NCBI RefSeq assembly: GCF_000725485.1
Contig: NZ_JOAG01000037.1
Span: forward strand, 73,421-137,420
From: Nonomuraea candida
Lineage (GTDB): Bacteria; Actinomycetota; Actinomycetes; Streptosporangiales; Streptosporangiaceae
Reading direction: 5' to 3'
Length of the DNA: 64,000 nucleotides
The translations under genes and the position numbers were made by a program. The notes beneath the pieces were generated by a model. It worked only from the letters and a program-made list of their open reading frames with translations. It had not been told where the DNA came from and made no database searches. Shown here in pieces: positions 1-6,896 of the stretch (its first letter is position 1; every line of letters starts with the position of its first letter).

Positions 1-345
1 GACGAGCGTGCCGACGATGGCCTGCCACGGGCGGGTGGCGGGGGTCCGCGCGAGGTGGTCGAACCGCGCCCCGCGCGGGACCGGCAGGAACCAGGACTGC
101 GGCTGCCCCGGATAGGGCTGCCCGGGGGCCGGAGCGCCGTACGGGCCGGGGGGCGGCGCATCGTACGGGCCGGGGCCCGGCGGGCCATAGGGACCGGGGC
201 CCGGAGCGCCCTGGGACGGGCCGGGAGCCGGAGGACCGTAGGGACCGGGGCCCGGCGGGCCGTACGGACCGGGGCCCGGAGCGCCGTGGGGTGTGCCGGC
301 GTCCGGAGCGCCGTACGGACGATGAGGCCCTGGATTCTCCTGCAT
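1..345 (-). CDS. Pro/Gly/Tyr-rich N-terminus of a probable membrane protein (partial)
   Basis: The 3' part of this gene lies beyond the window. The ATG at 345 opens about 80 residues of Gly-Pro-Tyr-Gly-Pro-Pro repeats, then the segment WFLPVPRGARFDHLARTPAT, and the window ends just as a hydrophobic stretch (AIVGTLV) begins. Actinobacterial CPBP-family intramembrane metalloproteases often have such a proline-rich cytosolic leader followed by a similar short motif before their first membrane helix, so that family is the best guess. No catalytic motif is visible here. Third codon positions are nearly all G or C, which supports this strand over the opposite frame. Confidence 0.6.
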   Translation of the reverse strand, partial: MQENPGPHRPYGAPDAGTPHGAPGPGPYGPPGPGPYGPPAPGPSQGAPGPGPYGPPGPGPYDAPPPGPYGAPAPGQPYPGQPQSWFLPVPRGARFDHLARTPATRPWQAIVGTLV

Positions 346-444
346 AACCCCATTCTGTCCACTTGATGCGCATTAGTTCACAGACGGTCCACTGTTTTAG
401 GCGGATGCTCGGAGTCGTAGGCAATCCGACCCCGGGAGCAGACC

Positions 445-1173
445 ATGTCAAGGCTGGGACCTGTCATCACCCTCGCGGCGGGCGCAGCGCTCGCCGTGGG
501 GCTCGGTGTCGCCAGCATCACCGCGACACCGGCGGCCGAGGATACGGCCGCCGGCACCGCCGCCCAGGCGCCCGGCGCGGAGGGCACCGCCGCGCCATCG
601 GCGTCACCGTCACCGTCACCCTCACCCTCGTCCTCGTCCTCGTCCTCGCCGGAGCGCACGCGGCAGGAGAAGACCGCCAAGGCGGACTACGGCGGCCGGG
701 TGAAGGGCGACGTCGCGCTCATCGCCATCTCCATCAGGAACGGCAAGGCCGTCGCCTACTTCTGCGACGGCAGACGGGAGGCGTGGTTCAAGGGCTCGGA
801 GTCGCCCGGCGGGCTGCGGCTCAAGGGCGTGGCGGGCGGCGGCTCCGAGCTGGCGGCCACGCTGGACGGCGGCCGGGCCGAGGGCCGGGTCTCCGTCGGG
901 GGCCGGAAGTGGGACTTCACCGCGCCCGCGGTGGTCAAGCCGTCCGGCCTCTACCGGGCCACCGCCCTCGTCAGAGGCGCCAGGCTGCGCGCGGGCTGGA
1001 TCGTCATCAGGAACCCGGACGGCGGCTACGAGCAGGTCGGCGCCGCCTTCGCCGGAGAGGAACGGCTCGACATCCCGCGGCTCGACGGCGAACGGCCGAC
1101 CGCGCCCGTGACGATCGACGGCACCACGGTCACCCCCGAGGACGTCGACGGCTTCATCGAGGAGATGCGATGA
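445..1173 (+). CDS. secreted or membrane-anchored protein of unknown function
   Basis: 242 residues. The N-terminus is a hydrophobic signal or anchor (about residues 5-27). A Ser/Pro/Ala-rich linker with a run of SP pairs and poly-Ser follows (about 35-70), then a globular beta-rich domain of about 165 residues. No catalytic motif is recognisable and I do not know the family. A GGGAG ribosome site lies 6 bases before the ATG. The stop overlaps the ATG of a 39-codon ORF, which in turn overlaps the next gene, so the three appear translationally coupled. A cell-surface role is inference from the signal and linker only. Confidence 0.75.
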   Translation: MSRLGPVITLAAGAALAVGLGVASITATPAAEDTAAGTAAQAPGAEGTAAPSASPSPSPSPSSSSSSSPERTRQEKTAKADYGGRVKGDVALIAISIRNGKAVAYFCDGRREAWFKGSESPGGLRLKGVAGGGSELAATLDGGRAEGRVSVGGRKWDFTAPAVVKPSGLYRATALVRGARLRAGWIVIRNPDGGYEQVGAAFAGEERLDIPRLDGERPTAPVTIDGTTVTPEDVDGFIEEMR

Positions 1174-1289
1174 CCGACGCGCCGACCACCCAGCCGACCA
1201 CCCGGCAGACCATCCGGCAAGCCACCCGGCAGACCATCCGGCAGACCATCCGGCAAGCCACTCAGCAGACCACTCAGGAGACGCGATGA
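1170..1289 (+). CDS. 39-residue Thr/Gln/Arg repeat peptide between two coupled genes
   Basis: A small ORF whose ATG overlaps the preceding stop (ATGA) and whose own stop overlaps the next ATG (ATGA). It fills exactly the gap between two genes. The product is MTDAPTTQPT followed by four or five copies of a degenerate RQTIRQAT-type unit. The DNA is a direct repeat built on ccggcagaccat. It has no hydrophobic segment. It could be a real microprotein, a translational relay that carries ribosomes across the gap, or an intergenic repeat that happens to stay open. I do not recognise the peptide. Confidence 0.45.
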   Translation: MTDAPTTQPTTRQTIRQATRQTIRQTIRQATQQTTQETR

Positions 1290-1831
1290 CCGCCATCCAC
1301 CAACGGCCCGCCCGCGGCCTCGCCCCGTTACTGGTGCCGCTCGCGGTGGGCGGCCTCGTGGTGCTCGCGCTCGGCGTCTACGGGCGGGCGCACACGCCCA
1401 CCGGCTTCGCGGTGGGCGTGGCCGGCTTCTCCGCCGCGCTGCCCATGAAGGTGTGGCTCACCACGGGCGCGTTCGTGCTGGCCGTCGTGCAGGTGGTCTC
1501 GGCCCTGTCGATGTGGGGCAGGCTCGGGATCGCGATCCCGCCCGCCGTGCACCGCTGGTCGGGACGGCTGGCGTTCCTGCTCACGATCCCGGTCGCCTTC
1601 CACTGCCTGTACGCCCTGGGCCTGCAGTACGACGTGCCCCGCGTGCTCGCCCACTCCCTGCTCGGCTGCTTCTTCTACGGCGTGTTCACCGCGAAGATGC
1701 TGGCCCTGCCCGGGCGTGGCGCGCCGGGCTGGACGCTGCCCGTGCTCGGGGGGCTGGCGTTCACGCTGCTCGTGGGGCTCTGGCTGACCTCGTCGTTCTG
1801 GTTCTTCACCGCCGTCGGCTTCAAGGTGTGA
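1286..1831 (+). CDS. DUF6529-like membrane protein
   Basis: 181 residues with about five hydrophobic segments (residues 13-32, 46-72, 88-112, 118-138, 148-172). Histidines sit near membrane boundaries (in AVHRWSGR, FHCLYALG and AHSLLG), a pattern seen in small b-type cytochromes, so haem binding is possible but unproven. The family assignment comes from overall resemblance to actinobacterial DUF6529 proteins. It is coupled to the upstream repeat peptide by an ATGA overlap, suggesting one transcript with the secreted protein at 445. Its 3' end overlaps the convergent lyase gene by 11 bases. Confidence 0.65.
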   Translation: MTAIHQRPARGLAPLLVPLAVGGLVVLALGVYGRAHTPTGFAVGVAGFSAALPMKVWLTTGAFVLAVVQVVSALSMWGRLGIAIPPAVHRWSGRLAFLLTIPVAFHCLYALGLQYDVPRVLAHSLLGCFFYGVFTAKMLALPGRGAPGWTLPVLGGLAFTLLVGLWLTSSFWFFTAVGFKV

Positions 1832-2759
1832 ACCTCTTCGTCCGGCTCAGCCCGGCCGCCCGCCCCTTGGCGGCCACGACGAGCGCCATCTTCCTGGACG
1901 CCTCGTCGATCATCTCGTCGCCCAGCATGACCGCGCCGCGCTTCTCCACGGTGGTGTAGTGCTCGTACGCCTCCAGGATCAGCTCGGCGTGGTCATAGTC
2001 CTCCTGGGAGGGCGAGAACACCTCGTTGGCGGCGTCCACCTGCGCCGGGTGCAGCACCCACTTGCCGTCGAACCCCAGCGCCGCCGCCCTGTGCGCGACC
2101 CTGCGGAAGCCCTCGACGTCCTTGATCTGCAGGTAGGGCCCGTCGATCACCTGGAGGTCGTGCATCCGGGCGGCCATCAGCAGCCGCATGAGGATGTAGT
2201 GGTAGGCGTCGCCCTCGACATAGCCCGGCGGCTGCTCGCCCACGACGAGCGTGCGCATGTTGATCGAGGCCATGAAGTCGGCGGGGCCGAACACGAGCGT
2301 CTCCAGCCGCCCGGAGGAGCCGGCGATGGCGTCCACGTTGACCAGGCCGCGGGCGTTCTCGATCTGCGCCTCGATGCCGATGCGGCCGACCTCGTAGCCC
2401 ATCGTCTTCTCGATCTGGGTGAGCAGCGTGTCGAGCCAGACCACCTCGGTCGGGTCCTGGACCTTGGGCAGCATGAGGCAGTCGAGGAACTCCCCCGCCC
2501 CCTCGACGATCTCGATCACGTCGCGGTACGTCCACCGCGTCGTCAGGTCGTTCACCCTGACCACGCGCGTCTTGCCCGACCAGTCGCCCTCACGCAGGGC
2601 GGCGACGATGTTCGCCCGCGCCTCCTCCTTTGCCGCCGGCGCGACGGAGTCCTCCAGGTCGAGGAAGACCTCGTCCACGGGCAGGGTCTGGGCCTTCTCC
2701 AGGAACCGGGGGTTGCTGCCTGGCACGGCGAGCACCGAACGTCGTGAGCGCATGCGCAC
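1821..2759 (-). CDS. HpcH/HpaI-type CoA-ester lyase (malyl-CoA lyase/CitE-like)
   Basis: About 312 residues with hallmarks of the citrate lyase beta/malyl-CoA lyase family: RSVLAVPGSNPRFLEKA at the start, the metal-binding acidic strand EVFLDLEDSVAP, a central IGIEAQIENARGLVN segment with the conserved glutamate, GPADFMASI, and KWVLHPAQVDAANEVF near the end. The enzyme is expected to cleave or form beta-hydroxyacyl-CoA esters such as malyl-CoA using Mg2+. The substrate cannot be read from sequence. Two starts six bases apart (GTG 2759, ATG 2753) are possible. A 45-codon ORF lies just upstream on the same strand. Confidence 0.85.
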   Translation of the reverse strand: MRMRSRRSVLAVPGSNPRFLEKAQTLPVDEVFLDLEDSVAPAAKEEARANIVAALREGDWSGKTRVVRVNDLTTRWTYRDVIEIVEGAGEFLDCLMLPKVQDPTEVVWLDTLLTQIEKTMGYEVGRIGIEAQIENARGLVNVDAIAGSSGRLETLVFGPADFMASINMRTLVVGEQPPGYVEGDAYHYILMRLLMAARMHDLQVIDGPYLQIKDVEGFRRVAHRAAALGFDGKWVLHPAQVDAANEVFSPSQEDYDHAELILEAYEHYTTVEKRGAVMLGDEMIDEASRKMALVVAAKGRAAGLSRTKRFTP

Positions 2760-2774
2760 ACCGTACTTCGGCTG

Positions 2775-2912
2775 TCAGCCGGTGAACCCGTTGGCCTCCA
2801 GCCTGGCGATCAGTCCGTCGATGCCGCACGGCTCGTCCCAGCCGGGCAGCGACACCATCTCGGTCCTGCCGCCCACCGCGCGGGCGCGCCCGTCGCGGCC
2901 CATCGTTCGCAT
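2775..2912 (-). CDS. small protein of unknown function (41-45 aa)
   Basis: An open frame starting MRTMGRDGRARA and ending LIARLEANGFTG, with G or C at nearly every third position over 45 codons, unlikely for a chance frame this clean. AGGGGG sits directly before the first ATG and 10 bases before the second (2903), so the second ATG is the more likely start. It is on the same strand as the downstream CoA-ester lyase with a 15-base gap, so the two may share a transcript. Function unknown. It could be a remnant of a longer gene. Confidence 0.4.
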   Translation of the reverse strand: MRTMGRDGRARAVGGRTEMVSLPGWDEPCGIDGLIARLEANGFTG

Positions 2913-2965
2913 GCCCCCTATGGCGGGATCGTGGCGGCGGCGGTTCGCCGGTTACAGTCGGAGCT

Positions 2966-3334
2966 GTGAGCGACAACACCGCGGCCATCGAGGAGGGCGC
3001 CAAGAAGTCGGGCATCCTCTGGCTCGCCCTCGACCGCCCCCGCCTGGCCTGGCACGCCTGGCACGACGGCGCGATCTACCTGGTCACCGGGGGCGAGGAG
3101 CAGCAGTTGCCCGGCCTCGACGCGCTCGACCGGGTGCGCGTGACGCTGCGCAGCAAGGACAACGGCGCGAGGCTGGTGGAGTTCGAGGCCGCGGTCTCGG
3201 CCGTCGACCAGGCGGCGGCGCCCGACGTCGTGGCGGTGCTGGCCAAGGAGCGGCTCAACGCCCGCGACAGCGAGCACCTGCCCGAGCGCTGGGCCCGCGA
3301 GTCCACCATCTGGCGGCTCACCCCGCAACACTGA
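2966..3334 (+). CDS. conserved hypothetical protein, small beta-barrel-like
   Basis: 122 residues starting at GTG, soluble, with no signal peptide. Alternating strands (ILWLALDRPRLAWHAWHDGA, AIYLVTGG, RVRVTLRSKD) suggest a small split-barrel fold like pyridoxamine-phosphate-oxidase-like proteins, but no cofactor motif can be claimed. It is divergent from the small protein and lyase on its left and convergent with the exporter on its right. The last two codons and the stop lie inside the first unit of a 3 x 26 bp tandem repeat. Confidence 0.7.
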   Translation: MSDNTAAIEEGAKKSGILWLALDRPRLAWHAWHDGAIYLVTGGEEQQLPGLDALDRVRVTLRSKDNGARLVEFEAAVSAVDQAAAPDVVAVLAKERLNARDSEHLPERWARESTIWRLTPQH

Positions 3335-3402
3335 CCGCCCAGGCCACCTCGCAACCGTGACCGCCCAAGCCGCCCCGCAACGGTGACCGCGCGGGCGGCG
3401 CC
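3325..3402. repeat. 3 x 26 bp tandem repeat overlapping a stop codon
   Basis: Units start at 3325, 3351 and 3377, each opening gcaac and carrying tgaccgc eight bases in. The first unit includes the TGA stop of the gene ending at 3334. Units 2 and 3 follow in the convergent intergenic space. The 26 bp period is not a multiple of three, so the array is not a coding expansion. Confidence 0.75.
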
Positions 3403-3417
3403 GGCCTCACCCGGCGC
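3398..3417. terminator. hairpin between convergent genes
   Basis: GCGCCGG (3398-3404) pairs with CCGGCGC (3411-3417) around a six-base loop. It lies between the convergent genes ending at 3334 and 3429 and could terminate both. There is no T run, as is usual in GC-rich actinobacteria. Confidence 0.4.
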
Positions 3418-3428
3418 GGCCCTCCAGG

Positions 3429-4409
3429 TCACCCGGACGTCGTGACGGGCGCGGCCTCCTGGCCGCTCTCGCGGCCCGTCCCGGGGGCGGGGGCGGGGAG
3501 TTCCGGCTGGGCACTGGCGGTGGCGGTCTGGGCGAGCAGCGCGCCGGAGAGCACGATCAGGCCGCCCACGATCTGGAACACGCCGAGCGTCTCGCCGACC
3601 AGCCCCCAGGCCACGATCGCGCCGCCGATCACCTCAAGGGAGGCCACGGTGGCCCCCACCGCGGCCGACAACCGCCGCACGGCGTTGACCCCCAGGATGT
3701 ACGCCACCACGGTGGCGATCACCACCATCCACAGGTAGGCCCCCAGCACCGGCAGCCGCAGCCCGCCCGCCGGCGCGGTGGTGGTCGTGAAGGCGTCCCA
3801 CGGGATGTTCCACGGCCGGGCGAACGGGATCAGCACGACGGCCGCCCCCGTCATGCCCCAGGCGATCAGCCCGAGCGGGTCCACGTCGTCGCCGAAGCTA
3901 TCGTTCATCAGGAAATATCCGGCGCAACACGCCCCGGCGAGCAGGGCGAGCAGCAGCCCCAGCGCGTCCAGCCGGAGCCCCTGCCACGCCTCCACGACGA
4001 TGGCCAGGCCGACGACCGCGACGACCGCGCCGACGTAGGCGGCCCGCGCGAGGCGTACCTTGCGGACGAACCGCACCCAGACCACCACCATCACCGGCGC
4101 CATGAACTCCAGCAGCAGCGCGATCCCCACCGGCAGCCGGGTGATCGCCAGGAAGTACAGCGCCTGCACGCCTGCCACGGCCATGACCGCGTACAGGGCG
4201 AAGAACGGCAGCCTGGGGCCGGGGATGCGCAGCGCCCGCGGTCTCACCGCGACCAGCACGGCCACCAGCAGCAGCCCCGCGCCCGCCAGTCGCGTCCACA
4301 CGGCCTCGATCGGCGCCAGCCCCGCCGCGTTCAGGTATTTGGCCATGGGCCCCGAGAACGCGAAACAACACGAGGACACGAACGCGAGCGCGAGCCCCCC
4401 ATACCTCAT
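3429..4409 (-). CDS. EamA/DMT-family membrane transporter
   Basis: About 326 residues from the ATG at 4409 with ten hydrophobic segments in two similar halves, the drug/metabolite transporter layout. The first half includes CFAFSGPMAKYLNAAGLAP and IEAVWTRLAGAG; the second ends EVIGGAIVAWGLVGETLG followed by a last helix, both typical of EamA domains. The C-terminal 35 residues are Ala/Pro-rich and cytosolic. It probably exports an amino acid or small metabolite; the substrate is unknown. An in-frame upstream ATG (4460) would add 17 polar residues; the shorter start is preferred because the first helix then begins near residue 5. Confidence 0.85.
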   Translation of the reverse strand: MRYGGLALAFVSSCCFAFSGPMAKYLNAAGLAPIEAVWTRLAGAGLLLVAVLVAVRPRALRIPGPRLPFFALYAVMAVAGVQALYFLAITRLPVGIALLLEFMAPVMVVVWVRFVRKVRLARAAYVGAVVAVVGLAIVVEAWQGLRLDALGLLLALLAGACCAGYFLMNDSFGDDVDPLGLIAWGMTGAAVVLIPFARPWNIPWDAFTTTTAPAGGLRLPVLGAYLWMVVIATVVAYILGVNAVRRLSAAVGATVASLEVIGGAIVAWGLVGETLGVFQIVGGLIVLSGALLAQTATASAQPELPAPAPGTGRESGQEAAPVTTSG

Positions 4410-4506
4410 CGCACACCTGCCTGCCGAGTAATGACCGTGAAGTGCGTTTGATACTGACATGTCCGGCGTCCCGGGCGCAATGGGGCGGCGCTGTTAGCCT
4501 GGCCAG

Positions 4507-5712
4507 GTGAAGATCTTCGTGGCCCGGCTCCCCGGGACCCCGGTCTTCGACCCGGCGGGCGACCAGATCGGCCGGGTCAGAGACGTCGTGGTCGGGCTGC
4601 GCATCGCCCGCCGGCCCACCGTGCACGGCCTGGTGGTGGAGGTGCAGCCGCGCCGCCGGGTCTTCCTGCCGATCACCCGCGTACGCCGCATCGAGGCCGG
4701 GGCCGTGGTCTTCACCGGCCGGCTCAACATGCGCAGGTTCGAGCAGCGCGCCACCGAGACCCTGGTCATCGGCCAGATGCTCGACCTGCGCGTCCGGCTC
4801 GGCGACCAGCCCATGACCGTCTACGACGTCGCCATGGAGGAGCTCAAGCCGTCCACCTGGGAGATCACCAAGGTCGCTCTCTACAAGGGCAGGCGGCGCG
4901 AGCCGCGCACCGTGGACTGGGCCGAGGTGTCGGGCTTCGACACGCTGCAGAAGGACCAGGGGGCGGCCGGCCTGATCGCCGCGTTCGAGTCGCTGCGCGC
5001 CGCCGACATGGCCAGCGCGCTGCACGAGCTGCCGATCAAGCGGCGCGTCGAGATCGCCCGCGCGCTCGACGACACCCGGCTGGCCGACGTGCTGGAGGAG
5101 CTGCCGCCCGGCGACCAGATCGGCATCCTCGGCACGCTGGACCCGGAGCGGGCGGCCGACGTGCTGGAGGAGATGGGGCCCGACGACGCCGCCGACCTGC
5201 TGCACGACCTGCCGGAGGAGCAGGCGGCCGAGCTGCTGGCGCTGATGGAGCCCGGTGAGGCGGCGCCGGTGCGGCGGCTGCTGAGATATCCCGAGACCAG
5301 CGCCGGCGGCGTGATGACCAGCGAGCCGGTGATCCTGCCGCCCACCTCCACCGTGGCCGAGGCGCTGGCGCACATCAGGCAGCAGGACCTGACGCCGGCC
5401 ATGGCCGCGCAGGTCTACGTCACCAGGCCGCCCACGGAGACGCCGACGGGCGCCTACCTCGGGGTCTCCCACTTCCAGCGGCTGCTGCGCGAGCCGCCCT
5501 CCACGCTGCTGGGCAGCGTGCTGGACCCCTCCATCGACCCGATCAGGCCGGAGTTCACGCTGCGCCAGGTCACCTACTACCTGGCCAACTACAACCTCGT
5601 CGCCGCCCCCGTGGTGGACGAGCTGGGCCGGCTGGTCGGCGCGGTGACCGTGGACGACGTGCTGGACCACATGCTGCCCGAAGACTGGCGCGAGAGGGCC
5701 GACGAACCGTGA
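4507..5712 (+). CDS. MgtE N-domain/CBS protein with a PRC-barrel-like N-terminus
   Basis: 401 residues, soluble. Residues about 1-130 form a PRC-barrel-like pair of strands (KIFVARLPGTPVFDPAGDQI). Residues about 150-265 are helical MgtE_N repeats (ALHELP, VLEELPPGDQ, DLLHDLPEEQ). The C-terminal part carries a CBS pair ending VVDELGRLVGAVTVDDVLDH. The five-helix channel of true MgtE is absent, so this is not itself a magnesium channel; it may sense Mg2+ or nucleotides for a partner. Its stop overlaps the GTG start of the DUF1003 membrane protein (GTGA), a plausible partner. Mycobacteria have the same gene pair (recalled as Rv1232c/Rv1231c). Confidence 0.85.
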   Translation: MKIFVARLPGTPVFDPAGDQIGRVRDVVVGLRIARRPTVHGLVVEVQPRRRVFLPITRVRRIEAGAVVFTGRLNMRRFEQRATETLVIGQMLDLRVRLGDQPMTVYDVAMEELKPSTWEITKVALYKGRRREPRTVDWAEVSGFDTLQKDQGAAGLIAAFESLRAADMASALHELPIKRRVEIARALDDTRLADVLEELPPGDQIGILGTLDPERAADVLEEMGPDDAADLLHDLPEEQAAELLALMEPGEAAPVRRLLRYPETSAGGVMTSEPVILPPTSTVAEALAHIRQQDLTPAMAAQVYVTRPPTETPTGAYLGVSHFQRLLREPPSTLLGSVLDPSIDPIRPEFTLRQVTYYLANYNLVAAPVVDELGRLVGAVTVDDVLDHMLPEDWRERADEP

Positions 5713-6176
5713 CGACTGACCGACTCGACCAGCCGAGAGACCTGCGGCGCTCGTTGCGCCCGCACTACGACCCGGAGACCTTCGGCCGCCTTTCCGAGCG
5801 GATCGCCCGGTTCCTCGGGACTGCCCGGTTCATCGTGTACATGACGGTGTTCGTGGCGGTCTGGGTGCTCTGGAACGTGCTCGCGCCGGCACACCTGAAG
5901 TTCGACCCGTACCCGTTCATCTTCCTCACGCTGATGTTGTCCCTGCAGGCCAGCTATGCCGCGCCGCTGATCCTGCTGGCCCAGAACCGGCAGGACGACC
6001 GCGACCGCATCCAGTACGAGCAGGACCGCGAGGCCGCCGACCGCAACCAGGCCGAGATCGAGTATCTGACGCGCGAGATCGCCGGCCTGCGGATGGCGCT
6101 GAACGAGGTGGCCACCCGCGACTACCTGCGCGCCGAGCTGGGCAGACTGGTGGAGGAGCTCAGGGAGCGGCGCTGA
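5709..6176 (+). CDS. DUF1003 membrane protein
   Basis: 155 residues. Two membrane helices (about 41-60 and 72-95) fit the DUF1003 pattern: FIVYMTVFVAVWVLWNVL, the loop FDPYPFIFLTLMLSLQAS, then APLILLAQNRQ. A long charged coiled-coil tail follows (DDRDRIQYEQDREAADRN to the end). It starts on a GTG overlapping the preceding stop, so it is coupled to the MgtE-domain gene and the two probably act together at the membrane. The last five codons and stop lie in the first copy of a perfect 49 bp tandem duplication. Confidence 0.88.
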   Translation: MTTDRLDQPRDLRRSLRPHYDPETFGRLSERIARFLGTARFIVYMTVFVAVWVLWNVLAPAHLKFDPYPFIFLTLMLSLQASYAAPLILLAQNRQDDRDRIQYEQDREAADRNQAEIEYLTREIAGLRMALNEVATRDYLRAELGRLVEELRERR

Positions 6177-6256
6177 GGCCGGGCACCGGCCTGCCGGGCG
6201 CGAGGGGCTCAGGGAGCGGCGCTGAGGCCGGGCACCGGCCTGCCGGGCGCGAGGGG
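6159..6256. repeat. perfect 2 x 49 bp tandem duplication across two convergent stop codons
   Basis: Copies at 6159-6207 and 6208-6256 are identical, opening ctcagggagcggcgctgagg. Copy 1 holds the end and TGA of the DUF1003 gene. Copy 2 holds the last codons and stop of the convergent MarR gene. With a single copy the two coding ends would overlap. Confidence 0.95.
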
Positions 6257-6736
6257 ATCGACCTGCTCCGCGGGCTCGGGAGCGGAGCCGAGGTCGCCGA
6301 CTTTGGCGAGCAGGGCGGGCACCCGGGCGAGGTCCTCCTCGTCGAGCCGGGCGAGGAACATCCCGACGCCGCGCAGGTAGGTCGGGGTCGCCTCGGCCAG
6401 CCGGTCGGCGCCCCGGTCGCTCAGCACCGCGTACAGGCCCCTGGCGTCGTCGGCGCAGGCCTCCCGCATCACCAGGCCGTCGCGCTGCAGCCGGTCGACG
6501 AGCCTGGTCAGCCCGCTGCGGGAGAGCAGGACCCGCTCGGCCAGGTCGTTCATGCGCAACCGCCGCCCAGGCGCGCCGGCCAGGTGCGCCAGCACGTCGT
6601 AGGAGGCCGGCGGGAGGTCGTGCGCGCCGAGCAGCTCGCCTTCGAGGTGCCGGGTGATGCGCACCTGGGCGCGCTGCAACATCCGCCACACCTCCAAATG
6701 CCCGGCGGACAGGCTCTCGGCGCGCAGAAGGGTCAC
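6209..6736 (-). CDS. MarR-family transcriptional regulator
   Basis: 175 residues with the MarR winged helix: MLQRAQVRITRHLEGELLGA, the recognition part MNDLAERVLLSRSGLTRLVD (about residues 62-81), and the wing DGLVMREACADDARGLYAVL. MarR dimers bind palindromic operators, often near their own gene, and release DNA on binding a small aromatic or on thiol oxidation. It is divergent from mrp, about 160 bases away, so it could regulate that gap; I could not define an operator. The last 16 codons come from the second copy of the 49 bp duplication. Confidence 0.88.
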   Translation of the reverse strand: MTLLRAESLSAGHLEVWRMLQRAQVRITRHLEGELLGAHDLPPASYDVLAHLAGAPGRRLRMNDLAERVLLSRSGLTRLVDRLQRDGLVMREACADDARGLYAVLSDRGADRLAEATPTYLRGVGMFLARLDEEDLARVPALLAKVGDLGSAPEPAEQVDPLAPGRPVPGLSAAP

Positions 6737-6862
6737 GGAGTAACCTTAGGACGTTGTTGCACGGACATCTAACAGTGCGGATTAACTCAGCGCGGGCGCC
6801 GGTTCATACCATGGAGGGGCATCCTCGCTGGCCTCCAGCGCCTGCCACACATATACCGACAA

Positions 6863-6892
6863 AGGAGGGACGGCACTCCCTCGTGCCGAGAC
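6863..6892 (+). promoter_or_regulatory. strong SD separated from the mrp start by a hairpin (approximate position)
   Basis: AAAGGAGG lies more than 20 bases before the mrp ATG, too far for normal use. Between them CGGCAC and GTGCCG can form a six-pair stem around a short loop. Folding would shorten the distance. No in-frame start codon lies closer to the SD. A 12-codon out-of-frame GTG ORF also begins here. Confidence 0.35.
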
Positions 6893-6896
6893 TTCG

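Noticed and set aside
4410..4506. Magnesium riboswitch before the MgtE-domain gene
   Set aside because: The space is under 100 bases and I see no M-box features; the gene product lacks the channel domain.
6737..6896. MarR operator in the divergent gap
   Set aside because: TGTT...AACA around 6753-6772 has only partial symmetry; not better than chance.
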